Assembly: GCF_002078875.1 (NCBI RefSeq)
Contig: NC_034412.1
Span: forward strand, 79,270,187 to 79,334,186
Reading direction: 5' to 3'
DNA: 64,000 nucleotides
Source: Numida meleagris
Taxonomy: Eukaryota; Chordata; Aves; Galliformes; Numididae
Numbering within the stretch: position 1 is the stretch's first letter; every line of letters begins with the position of its first letter. Made by a program: the position numbers and the translations under genes. Positions 25,046 to 36,300 of the stretch are shown here, piece by piece. The notes under the pieces were generated by a model that did not search any database, was not told the origin of the DNA, and saw only the letters and a program-made list of their open reading frames with translations.

Positions 25046-26612
25046 AACTTTGTCTTAATTGATCAAAATGTACAAAAAATTCCTCCCTAGAGAATGCTGT
25101 ATGGATTATGTGTGATCTTGCTTTTCATTATTCTTCCTCCTTTGACTCACAGAGATGCAAAGCTTTAGTGTTTGGAAAACATTTATACTCAAAAACACAT
25201 GCATTTACGTTAGTAGAGTCTAGAGCAATTTGGTGAGTCTAAAGAGATAAGAAACATAACATTTATTTATTTTTCAGAAAAAGAGAAACTGAACCTGTGT
25301 TCACAGTCTCACGTTAAAATTAAGCGAAAAGAAAGATTTATCCTCCAGTTTTGATTTAAAAGAAAGCAGCAGCTATTGTTGCATGCTTGGTTATCAGTAA
25401 GTCTCAGAAAGCTTAACAGATCACACCCTTCAAAGCAGGAAAGCAGTAAGTACCTGGTTTCTGGATCCTTCTGTTAGGACTGGATTGATGAACTACAAGG
25501 ATTGAGATACTTCTGACAACTCCAGTAACAGCAATTTCAGCATCTGGGCAACTTTAAGGTCAAGAACAGAAGTGCTTACAGATTACAGACCCGTCAAATA
25601 TAAAAAGAGCTCTGTGGGAGCTCTGGACTTCACAGGTTTAGACTAAGACTTCAAAATATGCTGCTCTCCTACTTCAAGCACTTAAATTCCTTCCAAGATC
25701 CTGCCTTTGGTGACTTTGACATAATTTGTTTTGAGCTTACCAGAAATAATATCTTCTTGAAGTAATCAAGTAGTTCTTAAAACTAATTATAAATCCCACA
25801 ATAATTTATACTTTTTTATCATATTAAAAAGGTCTAACAACAATAACATATATTTTTTTTATGTTCTACATTGCTTAATTATGCTTATAATGCAAAGCTT
25901 CATATGCACGTATAGTATCGACCTCTACTGGATGTAATATCTGCTGTTCTGATAAACTATACACACCTGTATCATACACTGTGTCAAAAATATTCACACA
26001 ACCTCAAATCTGACTTTATATATTGTTAGCCTGTGCCTAAAGCTGAAAACTAAAAGAATATCTTCTAACCAAACAGCAAATACCTGCTTGGTTGTTGCGG
26101 ACTGTCTTGATTTTGTGACCATCCTTGAAAATAACAAGATAATTCAATAAAGCTCTTCACAGTATACATAATCTGAACATTTTGTTTAGCATATATTGCA
26201 AATCTAAGGAGAAAGCTTCTCCCTAGATCATTCTATTCTCTCTTTAATTACTTCACAATACTTTGATGTGCTCAAATCTGTTGACTATGCTTTAAACAGT
26301 CCTCAAATAAAGGGAATGTTTTTAGTTGGTTTTTTTTCAGTCACACTCCGAAATTTGCATAGGGTAAGTTCTTCTTATTCATTTTGAATGGTCAAGGAAC
26401 TTTTTCAGTGAAATGTTAAGAACTCTTGTGTCTTTTTAATAAATAAATAAATAGGTTTTTTCTAAATCGTATATTATATGTATATATATACAACAAAATA
26501 ATATCTTACATTTCCCCCTCTGCACTCCTATTCTGCTGTTCACACTCTGTATCTTGTCAATATTTTAAATCGTAAATAGAAATAGTGCCTTTCCATCACA
26601 ATATGAATCTAA
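25046..26612. other. Unassigned DNA
   Basis: About 1.6 kb. Contains a TATAAAAAG word at 25599-25607 followed by a GAGCTC/GAGCTC pair (see findings) and an (AAAT)n run near 26440. No gene recognised. Confidence 0.45.
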
Positions 26613-27528
26613 CCTGCGACTGGTGCTACTTAATATCTTCACAGGTGACATGGACAGTGGGAACAAGTGCACCTCCAGCAAGCTTGTAGACAACACCAAG
26701 CTGAGTGGTGCAGTTGACATGGCAGAGGGAAGGGATGCTATCCAGAGGGTCCTGGACAGGCTTGAGAGGTGGGCCCATGCCAACCTCATAAAGTTCAGCA
26801 AGGCCAAGTGCAAGGTCCTGCACCTGTGTTGGGGTAATCCTAAGCACAGATACAGGTTGGGTGGAGAATGGCTTGAGAACAGCCCTGAGGAGAAGAATTT
26901 GGGGGTGTCGGCTGATGAAAGACTCAGGATGTGTCAACAATGTGCACTTGCAGCCCAGAAGGCCATCCGTATCCTGGGTTGCATCAGGAAAAGCATGACC
27001 AGCAGGTCAAGGGAGGTGATTCTGTCCCTCTACTCTGCTCTTGAGAGACCCCACCTGGAGTACTGTATCCCATTCTGGGGCTCCCACCACAAGAAAGACA
27101 TTGAGCTCTTGGAGTGGGTCCAGAGGGAGGGCCATGAAGAGAGCTGGATCACCTCCCTCATGGGGACAGGCTGTGAGAGTTGGGGCTCTTCAGCCTGGAA
27201 AAGAGAAGGCACCGAGGAGACCTTAGAGCAGCTTTCCAGTACCTGAAGGGGGCCTACAGGAAAGCTGGGAAGGAACTTTTTTAAAGGGCAGGTAGTGAGA
27301 GGACAAATGGAAATGTTTTTAAACAGGAAGAAGGTAGATTTAGACTAGATATTAGGAATAAATTCTTTACTGTGAGGGTGGTAAGACACTGGAACAGATT
27401 GCCCAGTGAAGTCGTGCATGCTCTCTCCTTGGAAGCATTCAAGGCCAGGCTGGATGGGGCTTTGAGAAACCTGGTCTAGTGGGAGGTGTCCCTGCCTATA
27501 GCAGGGGGTTAGAACTAGATGATCTTGC
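26613..27528 (+). mobile_element. CR1 LINE lacking both ends
   Basis: Starts inside the reverse-transcriptase coding region (TGCTACTTAATATCTTCAC) and runs through the ORF2 end (GTAAGACACTGGAACAGATT, AGGCCAGGCTGGATGGGG) to TAGAACTAGATGATCTTGC. The expected last ~35 bp of 3' UTR and the ATTCTATGA tail are missing. Loss of the 3' end is not explained by 5' truncation and implies a later deletion. Confidence 0.9.
26623..27400 (+). pseudogene. CR1 ORF2 reverse transcriptase remnant
   Basis: The longest frame (26623-27246, 207 codons) shows AIQRVLDRLERWA, KCKVLHLCWGNPKHRYRLG, QQCALAAQKA and LYSALERPHLEYC, the part of the polymerase after the catalytic motif. The catalytic box, FADD in intact elements, reads LVDN. 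After about codon 160 indels shift the frame, and the remaining ORF2 continues in other frames to about 27400. Non-functional. Confidence 0.88.
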
Positions 27529-29720
27529 AAAAATTACTCATTATCTCCTGGCATTTTAGCAAGACTTCTGTCGTTTGTTAAAGATGTTGCTTACTCACCT
27601 CAGAAGAATGTACCAAATAATCAGTAGTAGTCTTCTGATTAATTCAAAGTATTATCAAAACCTGATACTCTAGTCCATGTCAGAAAAATCCACCAATTAT
27701 TCAGTGATATTTTGTTTATCAATTCAAAGTATTGTATCAGTCTGTCATTGCTTATCTCAATTTTGTTAATCGTTAATTCAGAATAGTGGCCTATAAAAAC
27801 ACTATGAGATGAAACTTCAAACATTGCCAAACAAGTAAAAAAATGTGATAAATATTTTCACTCCACTTTTTAGAACAAAAACCATGATTACGTTACAGAC
27901 AAACTGATGTCCTTTGAGTCTTAGGAGCTATGATAATCATCCACACTGATCATAGAAATTTCCCCAACAATTTTTCCATTATATCCATATAAGCCTCTGT
28001 CTTCTATTTTAGCTGCAGCACCTGTTTTTGTAAGACACTGGATTTATTTAAAGTTTTCAGGTAGTAAAAATCCACTACTTCCCAAGATAAGATTTTATAA
28101 AGATTATTTAGGATCTTTTAGAAATATGTACTTTCTTTTTCAACTTTAAATTTATCTAGCTTCACCTTGAAATAAGAGCACCAGATCTCATTATATCTTT
28201 GCAGCTAATTTAAAGATATTTTCTAGTTTTCTCTAGAAACACAAATATGATTATAGATATCATTCAATAATGTTCAATAGGTTAACTGTAATGCCACATG
28301 TACCCTGTGATATAACCCTGTGATAAGTTCTTTACCTTATATTTTAATATCCAATAATAATTTTATGATGGCCATTTAAGATGTTGCTTGATCAGCATGA
28401 CTTTGAGGTAACATTCAAATAGACATCTATAACATTAAAGGAATAATAACTTAATAATAACTTTGGAGCTTGCTTTGACACTGAAACCTGATGCACCTGA
28501 CCCTAAAATATCGACACTGTTTTTATCTACCTTCTTGTTGCATACGTTTTCCATTCAATATATACTGACTGCCTCATAAAGGACTTGCACAAAAGCACTG
28601 TTGACAAGATATTGGCTTTAATTGTTATCACATAGAGTTGAGAAATGGAGAATTGGATTGACTTTCTATCTTAGTGAGACAGGAACAAATCCATCAGAGA
28701 TTGCCCGTCATCTCCATAACTGCCAAAAGAGCTATGGATTAAGTCAAGACAGATCAAAGACATAATGCTTTGTTCTCTGTGTCTTTACCTTTGTGCTCAT
28801 ATACTGGGACATAAACATTTCCAACATTTCCAACATTTCCAAGCTTTTTACAGAGCTTCTATGTATAAAAGTAAGATTTTATATATTTTTTTAAATGTAA
28901 TATTCGAGAATAAATAATTTTAAGACAATATTTCTGCATATTCCACTCTATATATCTAAAGGTACTGACATAGGTAATACCAGCAAGTAATTCAGCACAG
29001 CGTAGGAGGACCAGCAGATCAAAATAGCTGGTGATGAAATTAAGCAGCACCACCCTGCATAGTCTCTGATTTTACTTTAGATTCTCTTAATCGTGTCCCG
29101 TGGATCAAATGTCATCCCCACATATATGTTACAAATAATAATCACTTTGAACTTATATAATGAAGAACACAACTAAAGTGTAATTCTCAGTTTAATTTCC
29201 TGTAACAGACAGCTGTTTTGTATGTATTGAAACATGCCTTTGAACCAATAAAATGTGCAGTAAGTGCAGTTGATTCAAAGATGAACTTCAGTACTGGGCT
29301 ACTGCTTCAAGAGAAAAAGCTGACAGGGCACCCATAGAATATCAGCTGATTAGACACCTGATCAAAAGACCAAGTGCCTTTAAAGCAGACAGGTATGTGA
29401 ATTAGAGACAGAGTTCTAAATTATTTAATAATCTGCTGTGCTTTGTGGAAAGTCAGCCTGGCTTGCCCATGTTTAGTGAAAGCTAGTTAGAAAGAAGGAA
29501 CTACTCCCACATTTCTTATCCCACCTACTAAAATATGACACAACTCTATGATCCAGGCTTACAAAAGAAAGAAAAAAAAATCTCATCAAAAATAATTCTT
29601 ATTCTAATCTCTAAAGCTCTCAGCTCAGGCACTGTCAGACCGCAGAAAGCAAAAAATCCATAAATTCACAATTATATACTTGAATTTTTATTTCTTCTGG
29701 CTTCACTTCTCAAGCCATCA
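27529..29720. other. Unassigned AT-rich DNA
   Basis: About 2.2 kb. Only a 9-bp triplication at 28814-28840 stands out. No gene or dispersed repeat recognised. Confidence 0.5.
28814..28840. repeat. AACATTTCC tandem triplication
   Basis: Three perfect 9-bp units in a row. Confidence 0.95.
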
Positions 29721-29793
29721 AATAGCTGTAGATGTCCCTGTTCATTGCAAGGGACCTTTAAAGATCCCTTCCAACACAAATGATTCTATGAAA
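29721..29793 (+). mobile_element. CR1 LINE, 3' tail fragment
   Basis: AATAGCTGTAGATGTCCCTG, TTCATTGCAAGGGACC, AAAGATCCCTTCCAACA and the tail ATGATTCTATGAAA. It closely follows the 3' UTR of the copy at 8730-9440, minus about 18 bp. Confidence 0.88.
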
Positions 29794-30344
29794 TAGTCAG
29801 CTTCTAAATTCATAAGCTTTAGATTTCACCCTTAAACCTGTATGAGATGCTCTAGTATCAGTCCTCTTGATTAAACCAGCAGCCAGGTGTATTCTACACT
29901 CAGTGAAGTATCTAAATATTCTAACTCACTGCTGCTGGATAAAATAAATCATGAAGTCTTTTAAGTCATTTCCACTGCAATGGTGGTGGTACTATCTTTT
30001 CAATAGGTATTTACAGTAAAGGTATAAAAGCATCATACATCAGTTTTACTCCTTGAAAATCCAGGAGTTTATGACAACTTCAAAACAAACAAGATGGCCT
30101 AAAAATTTGTTTACAGGATAGTGGTCATACTCACCAGATGAATGAGAATTCATATCAAATAGCTTAGACTTGCTTATTTTGCCAGTCACTATTGTCTTTG
30201 CCTCATCCACAAAAGTGCTTTGGCACCAAAAGACTTAGTCTTATAAACTCTTGGTTTTTTGCTTCTTTTCATTTCTTTCATGATATGCCATCATGTTTTT
30301 ATTGCCATTTTTCAGAAAAATATTGTCAGAAGGTTTAAAGGTTT
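29794..30344. other. Unassigned DNA
   Basis: About 550 bp, nothing recognised. Confidence 0.5.
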
Positions 30345-31735
30345 ATCATAGAATCATAGAATTGCTCAGGTTGGAAAGGACCTTCAAGACCATCAAGTCC
30401 AACCGCAACCTAACCATACTACCCTAACTCTAACAACCCACCACTAAATCATGTCCCTGAGCACCACATCCAAACAGTTTTTAAACACGTTCAGGGATGG
30501 TGACTCAACCACCTCCCTGGGGAGCCTGTTCCAGTGCTTAACAACTCTTTCTGTAAAGAAGTTTTTCCTGATATCCAACCTAAACCTCCCCTGGCGCAAC
30601 TTGAGGCCATTTCCCCTTGTCCTGTCACCTGTCACCACTGAGAAGAGACCAGCCCTGCTCTCACTACAATCACCTTTCAGGTATTTGAAGAGAGCAATGA
30701 GGTCTCCCCTCAGTCTCCTCTTCCCCAGACTAAACAGCCCCAGTTCCTCTAGTCGCTCCTCATAGGGCATATTCTCTAAGCCCTTCACCAGCCTTGTTGC
30801 CCTTCTTTGGACCTGCTCCAGCACCTCAATGTCCTTTCTGTATTGAGGTGCCCAAAACTGAACACAGTACTCGAGGTGAGGCCTCACCAATGCCGAGTAC
30901 AGGGGCAGGATGACTTCCCTAGTCCTGCTCACCACACCATTCCTGATACAAGCCAGGATGCCATTGGCCTTCTTGGCCACCTGGGCACACTGCTGGCTCA
31001 TGTTCAGCTGGCTGTCCATCAGTACACCAAGGTCCCTTTCCGTCAGGCAGCTTTCCAGCCACTCCTCCCCAAGCCTGTAGGGTTGCCTGGGGTTGTTGTG
31101 ACCAAAATGCAAGACCCAGCACTTGGCCCTATTGAAACTCATATGGTTTACCTTGGCCCATCGATGCAGTCTATACAGGTCCCTCTGTATAGCCTTTCTA
31201 CCCTCTGGCAGATCAACACGCCCTCCCATCTTGGTGTTGTCTGCAAACTTACTGAGGGTGCACTCAATCCCCTCATCAAGGTCTTTGATAAAGATGTTGA
31301 ATAGAAGAGACCCTAGCACTGAGCCCTGGGGGACACTGCTCGTGACTGGCCACCAATTGGATTTAACTCCATTGACCACAACTCTCTCGGCCCAGCCATC
31401 CATCCAGTGTTTCACTCAGCAGAGCATATGCCCATCCAAACCATGGGCAGCCAGCTTCTCCACAAGGACGCTGTGAGGGACAGTGTCAAAGGCCTTACTG
31501 AAGTCCAGGTAGACCACATCGACAGCCTTACCTTCATCCACTAAACGGGTCACCTTGTCATAGAACGAAATCATGTTTGTCAAACAGGATCTACCATTCA
31601 TAAAGCTGTGCTGACTGGGCCTGATCCCCTGGTTGACCCCTAACTGATCCATGATGTATCCCGAGATTATCCATTCCATAACCTTTCCTGGCACCGAGGT
31701 GAGACTGATAGATCTATAGGTTTGATCAGTATTCA
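30345..31735 (-). mobile_element. CR1 LINE, best-preserved copy (about 1.4 kb)
   Basis: Starts with the inverted tail ATCATAGAATCATAGAATTG, then the 3' UTR (TTGGAAAGGACCTTCAAGAC) and an almost open ORF2 reaching back to the start of the reverse-transcriptase core. The 5' limit near 31735 is where the match stops, so the element is 5'-truncated and lacks its promoter, ORF1 and endonuclease. Low visible damage makes it the youngest CR1 in the window. It is - strand, with no CR1 partner nearby. Confidence 0.95.
30444..31735 (-). pseudogene. CR1 ORF2 reverse transcriptase, one in-frame stop
   Basis: Two stretches in one frame (31817 down to 31416, and 31415 down to 30444) are divided only by a TGA at 31416-31418. 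CR1 similarity starts near YRSISLTSVPGKVME. Motif A is DFSKAFDTVPH, motif B is PQGSVLG, and motif C reads FADN at 31236-31247 instead of FADD. The thumb and C-terminal region follow ([61 protein letters not shown]) to a normal-looking stop. In the intact family this enzyme copies CR1 RNA at a nicked target. Here the stop, the lost catalytic aspartate and the missing N-terminal endonuclease make it inactive. Confidence 0.93.
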
Positions 31736-32787
31736 TTTCTGTTTGTTTCTTCCTCACAAATACTCTAACAAGATTTATAACAAAACCTGTTTGAAAACTT
31801 TTCCAAAGGAGATGCACAAAAAATGCAACCTATACAACGTTTCCACCCTCTTAGCTGATAATTCTTTAATCCAGAACTTTTTAATTATGTAGATAACAAT
31901 GTTTCAAGTTTATCTGTTTGTAGGTACTGAGGGGTTCCAGGTGTAATGCTGAGCAGACGTGCAATGTAAAATACATTTGCTTTTTCTCGAATAACTTCTT
32001 CAGTTTCACCAGGGATGTTTAAGCAAGTACAGTTACTATAGAAATCTGTTATTTAAAGATACTTTGTAACTCATTAATCCCTTTGTGCTTCAAATTAACT
32101 TTCATCTTCTTAAAGAAATGCAGTTTTTAATGTACAAACAAAAGATGACTCCTCCTACTTTTCAAATTACATTCAGAAGTGAATGCTTTGAAATTAGTAC
32201 ACACACCTGAGCAGGGAATAAACATTGCTTAGTATAGTGTCCAAGCAGATTACATCCCATGAACACTACCTGTGAACTACAGTGAGCCCAAGCAACTGAC
32301 CACAGGTCAGCGGGACTGTGTGGCTGCAGCGCCAGCAGCTGCAGAAACAGTACTGTATGCATGGTGTGAGTACACGTGTGTCACTGGGTACTCCCTGGTA
32401 CATACCATCCAGGACCAGCAAGGGAATAGGCTCATGAGCCAGGTGTGGAAGTGGACATAATCCTGGGGCAGGTATATGTTTGCATTTCTGTGAGTGAGAC
32501 AAGGGAGGGGTCGGCTTCTAGAGAAGCCCAGAGTCCAGGGATAGTCCATATCCTCAACAAGATTGTTTTTTTCAAATGAACTGCTTTTATAACATACCAA
32601 CACATATAAAAGACATCTAACTACAGATATTTAAAAAATACACATTAAATGTTATACCAGCTCCATATTCCATTTTGTAATATTTTCGATGTATCATATC
32701 AGAAGTTCATGTATGCCTAAGGCAAAAGTGCCTGGCTTACGAATAAGACCTTTCACAAAATTACCCCCATGTAATTTGTCCAATCAT
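31736..32787. other. Unassigned DNA with a GC-richer patch
   Basis: About 1 kb. The interval 32180-32530 is richer in G and C than its surroundings and holds several overlapping chance frames on both strands, none with a recognisable domain. Confidence 0.45.
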
Positions 32788-32859
32788 TGTCAACGGTTTA
32801 CGGGCGTTCGGCCCAGCTCCGTGACAAAGGGGATGGGGGACCCACGGGCCCATGCCCCA

Positions 32860-32921
32860 GGAAAAGGGGAAAAGGGGAAAAGGGGAAAAGGGGAAAAGGG
32901 GAAAAGGGGAAAAGGGGAAAA
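32860..32921. repeat. GGGGAAAA tandem array
   Basis: About seven to eight perfect 8-bp GGGGAAAA units, running directly into the Ns. Copies 1 and 2 of the LTR have only three to four irregular units here. Runs of four G on the + strand could form G-quadruplexes. Confidence 0.95.
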
Positions 32922-33126
32922 NNNNNNNNNNNNNNNNNNNNNNNNNNNNNNNNNNNNNNNNNNNNNNNNNNNNNNNNNNNNNNNNNNNNNNNNNNNNNNN
33001 NNNNNNNNNNNNNNNNNNNNNNNNNNNNNNNNNNNNNNNNNNNNNNNNNNNNNNNNNNNNNNNNNNNNNNNNNNNNNNNNNNNNNNNNNNNNNNNNNNNN
33101 NNNNNNNNNNNNNNNNNNNNNNNNNN
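32922..33126. other. Assembly gap (205 N)
   Basis: Unknown bases. By comparison with copy 2, about 156 bp of LTR should lie here plus any further array units. Amino-acid runs of X in this region mean nothing. Confidence 1.
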
Positions 33127-33230
33127 AATCAAGGTAGGCCTTACTCTACTACCGACGATAAGACGGCTGGAGAGCGAGGTGCTGCCAAGACGAGAGATGG
33201 TGGAAAAAGGGACGAGGTCTCATGATCTGC

Positions 33231-33240
33231 AATTTTTATA
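33231..33240 (-). promoter_or_regulatory. TATA-like box of LTR copy 3
   Basis: TATAAAAATT on the - strand, about 160 bp inside the LTR. Copy 2 has the degraded form GATAAAAACT. This is the main basis for orienting the family. Confidence 0.5.
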
Positions 33241-33399
33241 CTGCGAGCTTTTTTCTTTTCCCTCCGGCTGGAAAATGGTAACAGAGGAGAAAAGTGCTGT
33301 GGGGACTGTAGTAGTCCTTCTCTTCCGAGAACCAGGTACATTCACTACATGATGTTATGATGTGGAATACCAATAACCGAAAATCATGAAACCATGACA

Positions 33400-36300
33400 G
33401 CACTGTAGCTGTTATAGTCAACTGAATAAATTTTACACATATCTGAAATATAACAAATATAGATAAAAAGGTGTATACTATAAAAAGCTCCAAAGTTTCA
33501 AAACTGGGAAGGGCTAAATCCTGTTACTTTCACGAAGCTCTGTGGAACAGTGGAGTGCATGTCAAACACACAGGATTTGGCTTACAGTCAATATTAATAT
33601 TCAATCGACAAACTGGCTGTTTTAAGATGTACATGCACTGAAAACAGCAGTAAGGACCTTCTTAATCCTTCTAAAGATTATTGTCATCACAGCACAGTAA
33701 TTGGAAAGTATCTTGTAAGTACTGCTTAAGTAACTTCATGTAAAGTAAGACAGATAGCTCTTGATAACTAGAGATAGACTCTAGAGAAAGAAAAAAAGGA
33801 AGAAAAAAGGAAGAAAAAAGGAAACCAAGCTAATTTTTTTTTAGGTAAAACATAAGTCATTTTTAACACTGCATTCAAATGTTATTAATCCATGTCTGAA
33901 TGAACCTAATAACAGAAGTAAAATGTTACAGGAAATGATTCATCCTTTCACTCTTTTCTGAACTGAACACTCAGAGGTTCAAACCTGACAAAAGCATGAC
34001 ATCTTCAGAAGCTTCAGTGGAATTAAGGAGTCAGAGAGCTACCTAGGAAAATATAGCATCTCGCAGGATGAGACTGTATTGCCTAGCATTTGTGTAAGAT
34101 TGTATATCATATGACTAAACTTCTTGCACATGTCATACTCTGCATACTCTGAATCCAATAGATAGTTCTATTACAATCATCCGATTTTTTCACATGAATG
34201 CAAGCTCACGGTATGCAGAAAACTAAATTCTGCCTCAAGTTTTCTTGTTACCATAGGCATAAATCACACTCTGCTATTTGAGTGCAGATTCTTGTCATTC
34301 AACAGCACAAGCTTTCTTAAAAATAAATAAATAAATAAATAAATTACTTTTTTAATTCTCTTTTGTTTTTGCAGACACCTTAAGCAATAGCTACAGATTT
34401 ATTTTCTCTTCTTCTTGGTATAATAACCGTTGAGCATGCCTCGAGTTTGAAAAGAAAGTTAAGTTTTAAGCCTAAAATATAAGTGACTATGCCATTTCTA
34501 TCACTATAACAAAGTTTCCAGAAAACTACAGAAAAAGTCTTTCAGTCCAGTCTCATACCTCTGAACTACAATAACTTAATGTAGTCTAGGTTAAAAGTCT
34601 TCTCCGTAATCAAGAGTCAGTGGTAAGGTCACCAGTCTGTGGACTCCAGCTGTTGGGCTTGTTTGGTACTCCTTGTATTAAAGCAGAGGGTGCAAAAAGA
34701 GGAAAGTCATGTCACAGTAAGGAGAATTTGGGTTCTAAGCTTTGCCACAGGTGTTGCTTCTCTACTTTATCTAGTGACTAATACACAAATACTCCAGGGT
34801 TAAGAGGGTCTTTCCCACCCAATCTCCCCATAGCTTGGCTCCTGTTAGTTCATCCCATCCTAAAGGAGGCTGCAGACAGTGTGGGCTCCTTCATTACAAG
34901 AAGCCCTGCTGCAAGTAGCGTGCACACTACTTCTCCCCTTCCAGTCCACCTTTCCATAGCACAGAGCACAGCCTGCTGCTTTTAGCTACGGTTCCAATGC
35001 AAAAAAAAATCAATAGTTTATTGGAATCCAGAAGAACAATTAAGGTACCTTCACTGAGTCTGAAGTTGTGAATTCCAACTTCACACAGACTGCTAAATCC
35101 AGGAGAAAGAGATTTCAAGATATGTTGTTCCTAATCCTAAACCATTTGCAAAACGTTGCCATAATCCTCACTGAATTCACATTCTGTAACAACTCAGCAT
35201 CTGAAAACCCTGAGAAAGATTTTGCTCACTAATTGAGATCTATTTAAACTGCAGTAGTTATTTTAAAACTTCTATAGAGCTGAGGGCTCCTCTTATCCAA
35301 CTGGAGGTTATATTTAATATTCTGGTCAGTTGTCTTTTGCGTATGGATTTGCTAGAAAACAGAGCTGCCAAATTAGAGTAATCCAAAAATTAAGAATAAT
35401 CATCTACTTTGTAACATTTTAACCATTTCACTTTTACAAATAAGAATCTTTTCACAAAGAATTACCTTCTTTCCTATTAAAGTAATTGATAAAGAATTCT
35501 GCTCTGCACATAAGGCATGTCAGACAGACACTAACTATTCTTCCCACATTGTTTATAACAGATTGTTATGGTTAAAATAGAACATCACTTTTGGTCTGTC
35601 AAACTTTGAATGACCTTGGGGCACTCATTTACTACACATCTATAATTTTCGGAGGCAGTCTTTAAATGTGATATAGCTTAGTCTATGCTTGTTCAGTTTC
35701 AAACAAATCAGTTCATGTTTTAGGAAATAATTACCTGTCTTTCTATTTGCTATTGTTATTTCACACAAAGGATTAGCTTTCGCTCTAGAAAGGAAGACAA
35801 GTTAAGCAGTACTGAATCAAAGAAAAGAAAAGAAAAAAGCATTTGCAACTACCAATTAACATGTCTGTAGACACAAAAGGTTTCAAAATTATCATTTTTT
35901 TTTTTTTTTTCAGACAGAAGTTTCCTAAGATTTAGCCACAGTAAATAGTAAACAGCATGTTTTTTCAATCAGGACAAGAGGAAGAGAATACAAATACGTG
36001 CTATGTTTATGATGTTTATTATTTTTAAGATTTAAAGAATACTTATTCTCCAAAGCTAGAGTGACAATAATTTAGGTCAAAACTATTCACCATCTGCTTA
36101 CATCGCCAAAATAATGGAAATTGAAGATTAGCCTGTTTTGCCAAATTAAGTGCCCCATGTATTCAGAACTGTATTGATATTTTTAAGCAGGTTAGTGGAT
36201 CAAGGTTACTCAGTGAGTCTGGCAAGATGACTTTGCATTTGATTTTATTTATTTTTCAAGCCAACCAGACATTTGCAATCAAACTGACTAGTCATCACCA

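Larger units (their letters stand above)
32788..33399 (-). mobile_element. LTR, family 1, copy 3, with expanded G-rich array and assembly gap
   Basis: Ends TGTCAACGG (left) and CCATGACA (right) match copy 2 in full, and 33127-33399 aligns with 8123-8381 with few changes. It spans 612 bp including 205 Ns, against 503 bp for copy 2. The extra length comes from a GGGGAAAA array (32860-32921) and whatever the gap hides. The - strand carries TATAAAAATT at 33231-33240, a plausible promoter, so transcription would run leftwards. The flanks (AATCAT before, GCACTG after) show no target duplication, unlike copy 2. Other retroviral sequence is not seen on either side. Confidence 0.88.

Noticed and set aside
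28814..28840. CRISPR-like or protein-binding array
   Set aside because: Units are contiguous 9-mers without spacers; a simple slippage repeat in a vertebrate genome.
32266..32603. Overlapping cysteine/proline-rich frames as a secreted protein
   Set aside because: Different reading frames on both strands look equally 'interesting', which indicates base composition, and no signal peptide or domain is convincing.
32860..32921. Interstitial telomere repeat
   Set aside because: The unit is GGGGAAAA, not TTAGGG, and it sits at a fixed place within an LTR.
32689..33352. Frames with long X runs across the N gap
   Set aside because: They exist only because N codons are translated as X; they carry no evidence of a protein.
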